Source: Oscillospiraceae bacterium (lineage in GTDB: Bacteria; Bacillota; Clostridia; Oscillospirales; Oscillospiraceae). Taken from it: a stretch of 7,263 nucleotides of DNA. Below, one piece after another: positions 1 through 5,054 of the stretch; positions within the stretch are counted from its first letter, which is position 1; every line of letters begins with the position of its first letter. The notes beneath the pieces are model-generated. The model was not told the origin of the DNA, did not search any database, and saw only the letters and a program-made list of their open reading frames with translations. Where the stretch lies: positions 1-7,263 of the forward strand of contig JAEDDG010000054.1 in NCBI GenBank assembly GCA_016293865.1. Reading direction: 5' to 3'. The position numbers and the translations under genes were made by a program.

Positions 1-384
1 GGCGCCCACGCCATGCAGGCCGCCGGAGACCTTGTAGCCGCCGCCGCCGAATTTGCCGCCGGCGTGCAGTACCGTGTACACAACCTCCAGCGCCGGACGG
101 CCGGTCTGGGCCTGAATATCCACAGGGATGCCGCGGCCGTTATCGGTGACGGTCACGGTGTCGCCCGCGTTGATGGTGACGGTGATATGATCGCAGTAGC
201 CTGCCAGCGCCTCGTCAATGGCGTTGTCCACAATCTCATACACCAGATGGTGCAGTCCGGATGCGGAGGTGGAGCCGATGTACATACCGGGACGTTTGCG
301 CACGGCCTCCAGTCCCTCCAGAACCTGGATCTGGCTGGCATCGTACTCCTGCTGCTGCGTTACGTTTTCCAGTTCATCAGACAT
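1..384 (-). CDS. gyrB: DNA gyrase subunit B, N-terminal part (cut by window edge)
   Basis: This is the first 128 codons of the ATPase subunit of DNA gyrase, the cytoplasmic type II topoisomerase that introduces negative supercoils using ATP. The start ATG is at 384, preceded by GGAG nine bases upstream. The visible part is the GHKL ATPase domain. It shows RKRPGMYIG (residues 29-37), YEIVDNAIDEA with the presumed catalytic Glu50 and the Mg-binding Asn54, VTDNGRGIP with the adenine-contacting Asp81, and the start of the ATP lid in GGKFGGGGYKVSGGLHGVGA at the window edge. The remaining ~500 residues (lid, transducer, TOPRIM) lie outside. It follows remB by a 69-base gap (385-453), in which I see no convincing promoter or terminator, so it is probably transcribed with the dnaN-recF-remB group. 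ParE shares these motifs, but the position next to recF and remB argues for gyrB. Confidence 0.97.
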   Translation of the reverse strand, partial: MSDELENVTQQQEYDASQIQVLEGLEAVRKRPGMYIGSTSASGLHHLVYEIVDNAIDEALAGYCDHITVTINAGDTVTVTDNGRGIPVDIQAQTGRPALEVVYTVLHAGGKFGGGGYKVSGGLHGVGA

Positions 385-453
385 GAATCTGTTCTCCAAT
401 CTCAATCAAAGCTGTTTGAAAGCCTGTTTTCATCAAGCTGCGGCCGTTCCCGG

Positions 454-708
454 TCAGAACGGTCCTTCACTGCGGCCGCGCAGCGTGGCGGAATTCAGCT
501 GGGACAGGTAAACCGTCACCTTGTCTCCGCTCTGACAGACCACAAAGGATTTCGGCAAGTCGTCGCTGACATTGACCACACGGCCGGCCTTTTCCGCCGC
601 GGACAGAAATTCCCGCGTCAGATACGACTGTGAGGTGTTGTCCAGATCAAGCACGGCGACCACGTCTTTTTTCGGCACCATGACGCTCTGTCCCAGATGC
701 AGATACAT
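454..708 (-). CDS. remB: RemB/YaaB-like DUF370 regulator
   Basis: An 84-residue protein of the RemA/RemB (DUF370, YaaB) family. It begins MYLHLGQSVMV, has KDVVAVLDLD at about 14-23, and ends with the family-typical YLSQLNSATLRGR stretch. In Bacillus the paralogue RemA is a ring-forming DNA-binding activator of biofilm-matrix genes. The job of RemB is much less clear, so a regulatory or DNA-binding role here is inferred from family only. There is no signal peptide or membrane segment. Its ATG overlaps the recF stop by one base (TGATG), and its likely ribosome site AAAGGA lies within the last recF codons. This implies translational coupling to recF. The slot between recF and gyrB is the same one yaaB occupies in Bacillus, which supports the call. 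Confidence 0.9.
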   Translation of the reverse strand: MYLHLGQSVMVPKKDVVAVLDLDNTSQSYLTREFLSAAEKAGRVVNVSDDLPKSFVVCQSGDKVTVYLSQLNSATLRGRSEGPF

Positions 709-1811
709 CAGAGAATCGTTCCTTTCTCCACGCGGATGATCTTTCCGCCGGTTTTTTCAAAAATCCCCGCTTCGTCGCAGCAGGTGATCAGCACCTGGCC
801 GCCGGCGATCCGGTTGAGTACAAAGCTCTGCCGGTCCGCGTCCAGCTCGCTGAGCACATCGTCCAGCAGAAGCACGGGATACTCGCCCTTTTCCCGGAAC
901 ATGATCTCCCGCTCGCCCAGCTTCAGACTCAGCGCCGCCGTCCGCGTCTGGCCCTGGCTCGCATAGCTTTTGGCGGACAGGCCGTTGATCTGAATATCCA
1001 GGTCGTCCTTGTGTGCGCCGGACAGGCACTGGCCCGCGTCAATCTCCGCCTGGCGGTGGTTCTGCCAGTGCGCCAGAAGCTGGGGATACAGCGTCCGGGG
1101 CGGCTGCATCGGGTCCTCCACCGTTTTTACCGTCAGATACCGGACGGCCAGCGCCTCCCGTCCGCCGGAAAACGCCTGGTGAATTTTGCCCGCCTCCTCG
1201 CTGAGACGGCGGACAAAATGCGCCCGGTAATAGATCAGCTCCGCGCTGAACCGGGCCAGCTGCTCGCTGTAAGCGTCCAGCGCGGCCAGAAGATCCGGCT
1301 TTTCGCGCCAGTCCCGCAGAATGCGGGTTTTCTGTTCATACGTCCGGTTAAAGCCGCTGAGCGCCGCGGCATACCGCGGCCGCAGCTGGCAGATGCACCC
1401 GTCCAGCAGACGGCGGCGGGCGGCCGCCCCCTCCCGGATGATGCTCAGATCGTCCGGACAAAACAGCACGGCGGTAAACCGGCCGGCCATCTGTGAAAAG
1501 CTCTTCTGCCGCACGCCGTTGACGGAAAAGCGCTTCGCGCGGCCCCGGTTCAGATCCAGCGCAATGGTCTGATCCCGGCCGTCGGTATACACGCAGGCCC
1601 TGACCGCCGCGCTCTGCGCGTCAAACCCGATCAGCTCCCGGTCAGACCTGGCCCGGAAGGAGCGGCCCGCGGCCAGAAGATAGACAGATTCCAGAAGGTT
1701 TGTCTTTCCCTGGGCGTTCTGTCCGGTGATCACATTCACGTCCGGAATGAACGTGCAGTTTATCTCTTTAAAATTCCGAAAGCCGCTGAGCGCTATCGAA
1801 TCAATCCTCAT
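708..1811 (-). CDS. recF: RecF DNA replication/repair ATPase
   Basis: A 367-residue RecF, the SMC-like ATPase that with RecO and RecR helps load RecA onto gapped single-stranded DNA at stalled forks. It shows the family N-terminus (LSGFRNFKEINCTF) and a Walker A GQNAQGKT at 30-37. The ABC signature SQGQTRTA starts at 285, Walker B YPVLLLDD is at 311-318 and the D-loop SELD at 321-324. All catalytic elements look intact and the length is typical of the family. The ATG at 1811 is the start because it precedes the RecF-typical MRIDSIALSGF. It overlaps the end of yaaA by 11 bases, with AAGGA as ribosome site inside yaaA. Its TGA stop shares a base with the remB start. It sits in the dnaN-yaaA-recF-remB block and has no visible promoter of its own. 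Confidence 0.98.
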   Translation of the reverse strand: MRIDSIALSGFRNFKEINCTFIPDVNVITGQNAQGKTNLLESVYLLAAGRSFRARSDRELIGFDAQSAAVRACVYTDGRDQTIALDLNRGRAKRFSVNGVRQKSFSQMAGRFTAVLFCPDDLSIIREGAAARRRLLDGCICQLRPRYAAALSGFNRTYEQKTRILRDWREKPDLLAALDAYSEQLARFSAELIYYRAHFVRRLSEEAGKIHQAFSGGREALAVRYLTVKTVEDPMQPPRTLYPQLLAHWQNHRQAEIDAGQCLSGAHKDDLDIQINGLSAKSYASQGQTRTAALSLKLGEREIMFREKGEYPVLLLDDVLSELDADRQSFVLNRIAGGQVLITCCDEAGIFEKTGGKIIRVEKGTIL

Positions 1812-2064
1812 AAACGGCTTTCCTTATCACCCTGAGTCTCCGGCCGCCGGCGTCCACCACGTCTCCGGGGCGCAGCTTGCGGCCCCGCTGCGTGCATGTT
1901 TCGCCGTTGACTGTCACGCCGCCGTCCTGGATCATCAGCTTGGCGTCCCCGCCTGTTTCGGCGGCCATGGAGAATTTGAGCAGCGCGTCCAGCCGGATGA
2001 AGTCCGTGTGAATTTCCACCGGCTCCCGGCCGTCCGTTTTGACTCTTTTCAGCTTAACCTTCAT
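1801..2064 (-). CDS. yaaA: S4-domain RNA-binding protein YaaA
   Basis: An 87-residue single-domain protein of the S4 fold. The S4 core runs from about residue 22 (FIRLDALLKFSMAAETGGDAK) through VTVNGE to KLRPGDVV near 64-71, the usual helix-helix-turn-strand RNA-binding layout. A basic tail (RRLRVIRKAV) follows. Proteins of this type (Bacillus YaaA) lie between dnaN and recF throughout the Firmicutes and are thought to bind rRNA or assist ribosome assembly; the exact role is not settled. This is the small S4 protein, not the unrelated E. coli YaaA. It overlaps dnaN and recF by 11 bases each. The ribosome site is poor (only TGAGAG-like), so translation probably depends on ribosomes finishing dnaN. 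Confidence 0.93.
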   Translation of the reverse strand: MKVKLKRVKTDGREPVEIHTDFIRLDALLKFSMAAETGGDAKLMIQDGGVTVNGETCTQRGRKLRPGDVVDAGGRRLRVIRKAVYED

Positions 2065-3169
2065 TTGCTCTCAGCCTCACAGGCAGAACCATGTACAGGA
2101 AGCTGTCGCCTCCGTCTGCCGGAATTATCATGCACGGGGATACGCCGCTGGTCAGCAGAAGCAGCAGGCTGTCCGCCGGCGCCGCCTTCAGCGCGTCCAG
2201 AATATAGGCGTTGTTGAAGCCGATTTCCAGTCCCTCTCCGTCGCCCCGGACGGCGCACTCGTCGGCGGCCTTGCCCAGCGGCGTGGAGGTCAGAAGCCGG
2301 ACCCGGCCGTCTGAGAAAATGAAGCGGACGGGGCTCTTCTGCTTGTCGCTGATGATCAGGGATACGCGCTCCACAGCGGAGATCAGCTCCCGGCGGCTGC
2401 ACTCAATGCGGTATTTCGACGCGGCGGAGATGGCGTTGCGGTAGTTCAGAAATTCGCCTTCAAGCCGGCGGGAAATCAGCAGCGTGGAGCCGATGGTAAA
2501 CAGAATATGCTTGTCACCCAATGCTATTTTAACCGGATCGTCCGTGTCTGAAGCAATTTTTTCCACTTCCGCCAGCGCCGCGCCGGGAACCACAAACTTC
2601 AGGCCCTCCGGCTGTCCGGGCATCAGCTTTTCCCGGCGCAGGGCCAGCCGGTAGCCGTCCACCGCCACCATGGTCAGACTGCCGCTCTGTGTTTCCAGCA
2701 GAGCGCCGGTGTGAATGGGTCTGGCCTCATTGTCGCTGATGGCAAAGCTCGTCTCGTGAATCATCGACTTCATGGTCCTCTGGGCAATGGAAATATTCCC
2801 CGTGACCTCAAAGGTCGGCAGCTCCGGGTATTCGTCGCTGGGAATGCCCATGATGCTGAAATCGCTCATGCCGCAGGTGATCCGGACCATGTTCTTTTCA
2901 TCGGCGTCGATGGTGACCACGTCGTCCGGGAGCTTGCGGATGATGTCGCCGAAAAGGCGGGCGTTGAGAATCACAGCGCCCTGCTCGGTGACGTCCGCCT
3001 CAAAGTTGGTGACGATGCCTGTTTTCAGATCATACCCGGAGACGGTGACGGAGCTTCCGGCCTCCACCAGAAGTCCCTCCAGAGAGGGGATGGAGCTTTT
3101 CTGGGCGGCGGCCCGTGAGGAGATATTGACTGCATTCTGAAGAAAGACTTTTTCGCATGAAAATTTCAT
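2054..3169 (-). CDS. dnaN: DNA polymerase III beta subunit (sliding clamp)
   Basis: A 371-residue beta clamp, the ring-shaped dimer that tethers the replicative polymerase and recruits repair factors to DNA. The N-terminus MKFSCEKVFLQNAVNISSRA, the segment IPSLEGLLVEA, and SDEYPELP in the middle are typical. The C-terminus YMVLPVRL is the conserved clamp ending that lines the protein-binding pocket. Five extra residues (RANEG) follow it, a small extension that coincides with the overlap with yaaA. The length is normal (about 366-378 in relatives). The start ATG at 3169 has AAAGGAGAA eight bases upstream, a strong ribosome site. It lies directly downstream of the origin region; I see no convincing dnaN promoter, only weak AT-rich candidates near 3220-3230. 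Confidence 0.98.
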   Translation of the reverse strand: MKFSCEKVFLQNAVNISSRAAAQKSSIPSLEGLLVEAGSSVTVSGYDLKTGIVTNFEADVTEQGAVILNARLFGDIIRKLPDDVVTIDADEKNMVRITCGMSDFSIMGIPSDEYPELPTFEVTGNISIAQRTMKSMIHETSFAISDNEARPIHTGALLETQSGSLTMVAVDGYRLALRREKLMPGQPEGLKFVVPGAALAEVEKIASDTDDPVKIALGDKHILFTIGSTLLISRRLEGEFLNYRNAISAASKYRIECSRRELISAVERVSLIISDKQKSPVRFIFSDGRVRLLTSTPLGKAADECAVRGDGEGLEIGFNNAYILDALKAAPADSLLLLLTSGVSPCMIIPADGGDSFLYMVLPVRLRANEG

Positions 3170-3226
3170 GGTGGGTTCTCCTTTCGTTGCGCTTCTCTCT
3201 CTTTCTCTAAAAGAAGAATGGATATT

Positions 3227-3250
3227 ATGTAGGAGAAGCAGTCGTAGTAG
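3227..3250 (+). promoter_or_regulatory. Candidate DnaA-trio unwinding element
   Basis: Read as triplets from 3227 the plus strand is ATG TAG GAG AAG CAG TCG TAG TAG. All eight end in G and six fit NAG, which read 3' to 5' is the GAN pattern of DnaA-trios (3'-GAT-5' optimum; three exact copies). It lies seven bases from the perfect DnaA box at 3258-3266, on the side facing dnaN and the AT-rich zone. It also has the polarity expected for DnaA to extend from the box along the plus strand. The phase and placement are seen in the sequence; the function is inferred from the Bacillus subtilis basal unwinding system. Confidence 0.65.
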
Positions 3251-3257
3251 GAAATTA

Positions 3258-3266
3258 TGTGGAAAA
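3258..3266 (-). promoter_or_regulatory. DnaA box (perfect, TTTTCCACA)
   Basis: A full match to the TTWTNCACA consensus on the minus strand, pointing toward the trinucleotide array and dnaN. It is the box nearest the proposed melting site and so the best candidate for the one that nucleates the DnaA filament. Confidence 0.8.
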
Positions 3267-3271
3267 GCCGG

Positions 3272-3297
3272 AAAAACGCGGCAGCTGCCGCAAAAAC
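3272..3297 (-). terminator. Palindrome with U-runs: possible dnaA terminator or origin protein site
   Basis: GCGGCAGCTGCCGC at 3278-3291 is a perfect 14-bp palindrome flanked on both sides by five A's on the plus strand. On the minus strand it reads as a hairpin (5-bp GC stem, AGCT loop) followed by G and five U's, which would end dnaA transcripts about 125 bases after the stop. The stem is short, so termination may be weak. The perfect dyad could instead be a dimeric protein site inside oriC. Confidence 0.4.
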
Positions 3298-3329
3298 GGA
3301 CGCCGGCTGATTTTTATGTTTCTCAACAG

Positions 3330-3345
3330 TTTTCCACGCGGAAAA
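3330..3345 (+). promoter_or_regulatory. DnaA box variant inside an inverted repeat
   Basis: TTTTCCACG at 3330-3338 differs from the DnaA box consensus only in the last base. It forms an inverted repeat TTTTCC-N4-GGAAAA spanning 3330-3345; the opposite half (TTTTCCGCG, minus strand) has two mismatches. Two DnaA molecules could bind face to face here. Confidence 0.55.
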
Positions 3346-3357
3346 GGACGGGCTTTG

Positions 3358-3366
3358 TCTTTCACA
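3358..3366 (+). promoter_or_regulatory. DnaA box, one mismatch (TCTTTCACA)
   Basis: Matches TTWTNCACA except for C at position 2, plus strand. It lies in the cluster between the dnaA stop and the inverted repeat at 3330-3345, which supports a genuine but lower-affinity site. Confidence 0.5.
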
Positions 3367-3370
3367 ATTT

Positions 3371-3388
3371 TTCCATGTGGAATTCACA
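3371..3388. promoter_or_regulatory. Weak overlapping DnaA-box-like sites
   Basis: AATTCCACA (minus, 3376-3384) and GAATTCACA (plus, 3380-3388) each keep the CACA end but miss the first two bases of the consensus. The former is part of a short dyad TTCCA-TG-TGGAA (3371-3382). These could be low-affinity sites that fill as DnaA accumulates. Confidence 0.35.
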
Positions 3389-3394
3389 GCGGGA

Positions 3395-3403
3395 AGTGGA
3401 AAA
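3395..3403 (-). promoter_or_regulatory. DnaA box, one mismatch (TTTTCCACT)
   Basis: Minus-strand match to TTWTNCACA with a mismatch only at the last base, located 12 bases beyond the dnaA stop codon. It has the same orientation as the perfect box at 3258-3266. Confidence 0.5.
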
Positions 3404-3414
3404 GTCCGGAGACT

Positions 3415-4728
3415 TTATTTGCGGGAATTGATGTTGGATTCGATGTCCTTGATGGTCTTTGCCAGCTCCGGATCGGTTTTGATCAGGTCCTCAATCCGGC
3501 GCACGGCGCTGATGACGGTGGAGTGATCCCGGCCGCCGAAAACCTCGCCGATGCCCACCTGGGTCAGATTGGTGAGCTTTTTGATCAGGAACATGGAAAT
3601 CTGTCTGGCCAGGGAGACGTTGCGGGTCTGGCGCTTGCCCTTGATGTCCTCCGCCGGAATGGAGAAGAACTTGCCGGTCTCCTCGATGATGTCGTCCGCG
3701 GTGGGAATGAATTCGTTTTCGCCCTTGAACAGGCCGGCCAGCGCCTGCTTGGCCACCTGAAGGGTGATCGGGCTGTCAATCAGCTCCTGGTAGGCCATAA
3801 CCTTTTTGACGGCGCCTTCGATCTGCCGGATATTGGCCGTGAAGTTTCTGGCGATGTAGTCCATCACGTCGTCCGGCAGAACAAGACCCAGGCGGCTGGC
3901 CTTGTTGCGGATGATGGCCATGCGGGTTTCGTAGTCCGGCGGATTGATGTCCGCCAGAAGGCCGGAGGAAAAGCGGCTCACAAGCCGGTCGGACAGAAGA
4001 TTGATTTCAATGGGCGGCCGGTCGGAGGTCAGGACAATCTGTTTGTTTGCTTCAAACAGGGAGTTGAAAGTGTGGAAAAATTCCTCCTGGGTGGAGGTTT
4101 TGCCGGCGATAAACTGGATATCGTCCATCAGAAACAGGTCGGCGTACCGGTATTTCTCCCGGAACTCGATGTTGCGGCCGGTCTGAATGGCCTGAATCAG
4201 GTCGTTTGTGAATTTTTCACCCTTGACATAGACGATGTTGTATTCCGGGTGGCGGCGCTTGACCTCGTTGTAAATGGCGTACAGCAGATGGGTCTTGCCC
4301 AGGCCGGATTCGCCGTAAATGAAAAGCGGGTTGGAATATTCCTTGGCGTTGCCCTCCGCCACGGCCAGGGCGGCGGCGTGGGCGAATTTGTTGGAGCTGC
4401 CCACCACAAAGCGTTCAAACGTGTAGTTTGAGATATCCTTCATGCCGCTGTCGCTGCGGGGCTTGCTTTCGGCTTCCAGCTCCTCCTTGGTGACGACGCT
4501 GATTTCAAAGTCGCAGGCGAACAGGTCGTGCAGCGCCTTTTTGATGCTGTCCGCAAAGCGGTCTTCAATGATCTGCTTTCTGAAGGCGGTGGGCGTACAC
4601 AGGACAATGCTGCTGTCGCGCAGCTCAACGGCGCTGCAGTCTTTAAACCAGGTTTCCATTGCCACGGGCGTCAGCTCCTGTGAAAGGAGTTCAAGAACGC
4701 TGTTCCAGACGTCAGTAATTGAGTTCAT
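3415..4728 (-). CDS. dnaA: Chromosomal replication initiator DnaA
   Basis: A 437-residue DnaA, the AAA+ ATPase that binds DnaA boxes, melts oriC and recruits the replicative helicase. Domain I (1-84) carries the conserved TWFKDC. A very short linker domain II follows (about 85-100). Domain III starts at YTFERFVVGSSN, with Walker A GESGLGKT at 139-146, Walker B DLFLMDD at 197-203, sensor 1 LTSDRPP at 233-239 and the arginine finger R252 in SRF. Domain IV ends with the box-recognition signature GGRDHSTV at 398-405. I chose ATG 4728 because MNSITDVWNSVLELL is the typical DnaA opening and AAGGAGA lies upstream (GGAG 12 bases away, slightly long). A GTG at 4788 adds 20 unrelated residues and falls within about 3 bases of the predicted transcript start. 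oriC lies directly downstream. Confidence 0.98.
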   Translation of the reverse strand: MNSITDVWNSVLELLSQELTPVAMETWFKDCSAVELRDSSIVLCTPTAFRKQIIEDRFADSIKKALHDLFACDFEISVVTKEELEAESKPRSDSGMKDISNYTFERFVVGSSNKFAHAAALAVAEGNAKEYSNPLFIYGESGLGKTHLLYAIYNEVKRRHPEYNIVYVKGEKFTNDLIQAIQTGRNIEFREKYRYADLFLMDDIQFIAGKTSTQEEFFHTFNSLFEANKQIVLTSDRPPIEINLLSDRLVSRFSSGLLADINPPDYETRMAIIRNKASRLGLVLPDDVMDYIARNFTANIRQIEGAVKKVMAYQELIDSPITLQVAKQALAGLFKGENEFIPTADDIIEETGKFFSIPAEDIKGKRQTRNVSLARQISMFLIKKLTNLTQVGIGEVFGGRDHSTVISAVRRIEDLIKTDPELAKTIKDIESNINSRK

Positions 4729-4731
4729 AAT

Positions 4732-4749
4732 TTGAAAAATCTCCTTCAA
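4732..4749 (-). promoter_or_regulatory. dnaA ribosome site within a small hairpin loop
   Basis: In the dnaA leader UUGAA and UUCAA (4745-4749 and 4732-4736) can form a 5-bp stem that puts GGAG in the 8-base loop. Folding would shorten the effective distance between the ribosome site and ATG 4728, which is otherwise a little long. The stem is AU-rich and weak. Confidence 0.35.
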
Positions 4750-4759
4750 TTTTTGTAGG

Positions 4760-4818
4760 CCGACTCCCGAAGGCGTATAATCCTCCACTATTCTGACATT
4801 ATATCAACCCGGAGTCGG
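4760..4818. repeat. 8-bp inverted repeat bracketing the dnaA -10 and start site
   Basis: CCGACTCC at 4760-4767 is matched exactly in inverted orientation by GGAGTCGG at 4811-4818. The second copy lies inside the spacer between -35 and -10; the first lies in the leader. Their centres are 51 bp apart, close to five helical turns. Because the upstream copy is not transcribed from this promoter, the pair cannot form a hairpin in the dnaA mRNA. If meaningful it acts as DNA, for example as paired operator half-sites. Confidence 0.45.
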
Positions 4819-4826
4819 AATTGCAA
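4798..4826 (-). promoter_or_regulatory. dnaA promoter (sigma-A type, extended -10)
   Basis: On the minus strand TTGCAA (4826-4821), a 17-base spacer and a perfect TATAAT (4803-4798) are preceded by TG one base before the -10, an extended -10 element. The start would fall near 4791, giving a leader of about 63 bases before ATG 4728. T-rich tracts just upstream of the -35 (GTTTTTC, and seven T's at about 4849-4855) could act as an UP element. No DnaA box better than three mismatches is seen here, so classical DnaA autoregulation is not evident. Confidence 0.8.
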
Positions 4827-4985
4827 GAAAAACGCACGGTACACATATAAAAAAAGGAATTGCTTTCAATCAGCAGACGTCAATGGAAACGGACGGTGTG
4901 AAAACGCACGCATTTCCGCCCCGGGGCAGAGCGCCCGGAGCCGGTGCGGCACACGGTCTGCCGCAGTGCGTGACGCGGGAGAAAA
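4827..4985. other. Upstream non-coding region of dnaA
   Basis: No credible gene is seen here. It holds an A/T tract (4845-4855), a 10-bp direct repeat AAAACGCACG at 4829-4838 and 4901-4910, and a 7-bp hairpin TGCGGCA-N7-TGCCGCA at 4945-4965 that lacks a U-run. Small open frames across 4870-5122 on either strand run through the htpG terminator, have no ribosome site and resemble nothing known. Confidence 0.5.
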
Positions 4986-5023
4986 GCAGAAAAAGCGCGC
5001 GGCAAACGCTGCCGCGCGCTTTT
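4986..5023 (-). terminator. Rho-independent terminator of htpG
   Basis: A perfect 14-bp stem (5010-5023 with 4991-5004, five-base loop) with a GC-rich core follows the htpG stop by 31 bases. On the minus strand it runs into UUUUUCUGCUUUU. It is the strongest terminator in the window and separates htpG from dnaA transcription. The opposite strand also has U's after the stem, so it may work both ways. Confidence 0.88.
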
Positions 5024-5054
5024 CCGTTTTCCGGACCGGACGGCCGGAAAGAAC

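Larger units (their letters stand above)
3170..3414. other. oriC: Chromosomal replication origin (oriC) between dnaA and dnaN
   Basis: This 245-base gap between dnaA and dnaN is the only non-coding stretch in the window with clustered DnaA boxes. It has one perfect TTTTCCACA, three one-mismatch copies, and two weaker ones, most concentrated on the dnaA side (3330-3403). On the dnaN side lie a trinucleotide array (3227-3250) and AT-rich sequence around 3208-3230, the expected unwinding zone. A 14-bp palindrome sits in the middle. The order dnaA, boxes, unwinding element, dnaN matches the downstream half of the Bacillus origin. No comparable box cluster is seen upstream of dnaA, so this origin looks single-part rather than bipartite. 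A purine-rich strand (minus) at 3181-3215 leads into the dnaN ribosome site. Confidence 0.85.

Noticed and set aside
385..453. Separate gyrB promoter or a terminator after remB
   Set aside because: Only poor -35/-10 matches and short imperfect repeats (AACAGGCTTT/AACAGCTTT) are seen; not supportable.
13..633. Plus-strand frame opposite gyrB and remB
   Set aside because: The opposite strand encodes clear GyrB and RemB; this frame has no similarity that I recognise.
3259..4431. Long plus-strand open frame (390 codons) opposite dnaA and through oriC
   Set aside because: It runs across the DnaA boxes and antisense to dnaA, with Gly/Val/Asp-rich content typical of antisense shadows.
4729..4788. 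Upstream GTG start (4788) for dnaA
   Set aside because: It would be about 3 bases from the predicted transcript start, has no ribosome site, and adds residues that do not resemble DnaA.
4837..4845. CGGTACACA as a DnaA box upstream of dnaA
   Set aside because: Three mismatches to TTWTNCACA; too weak to support a second origin half.
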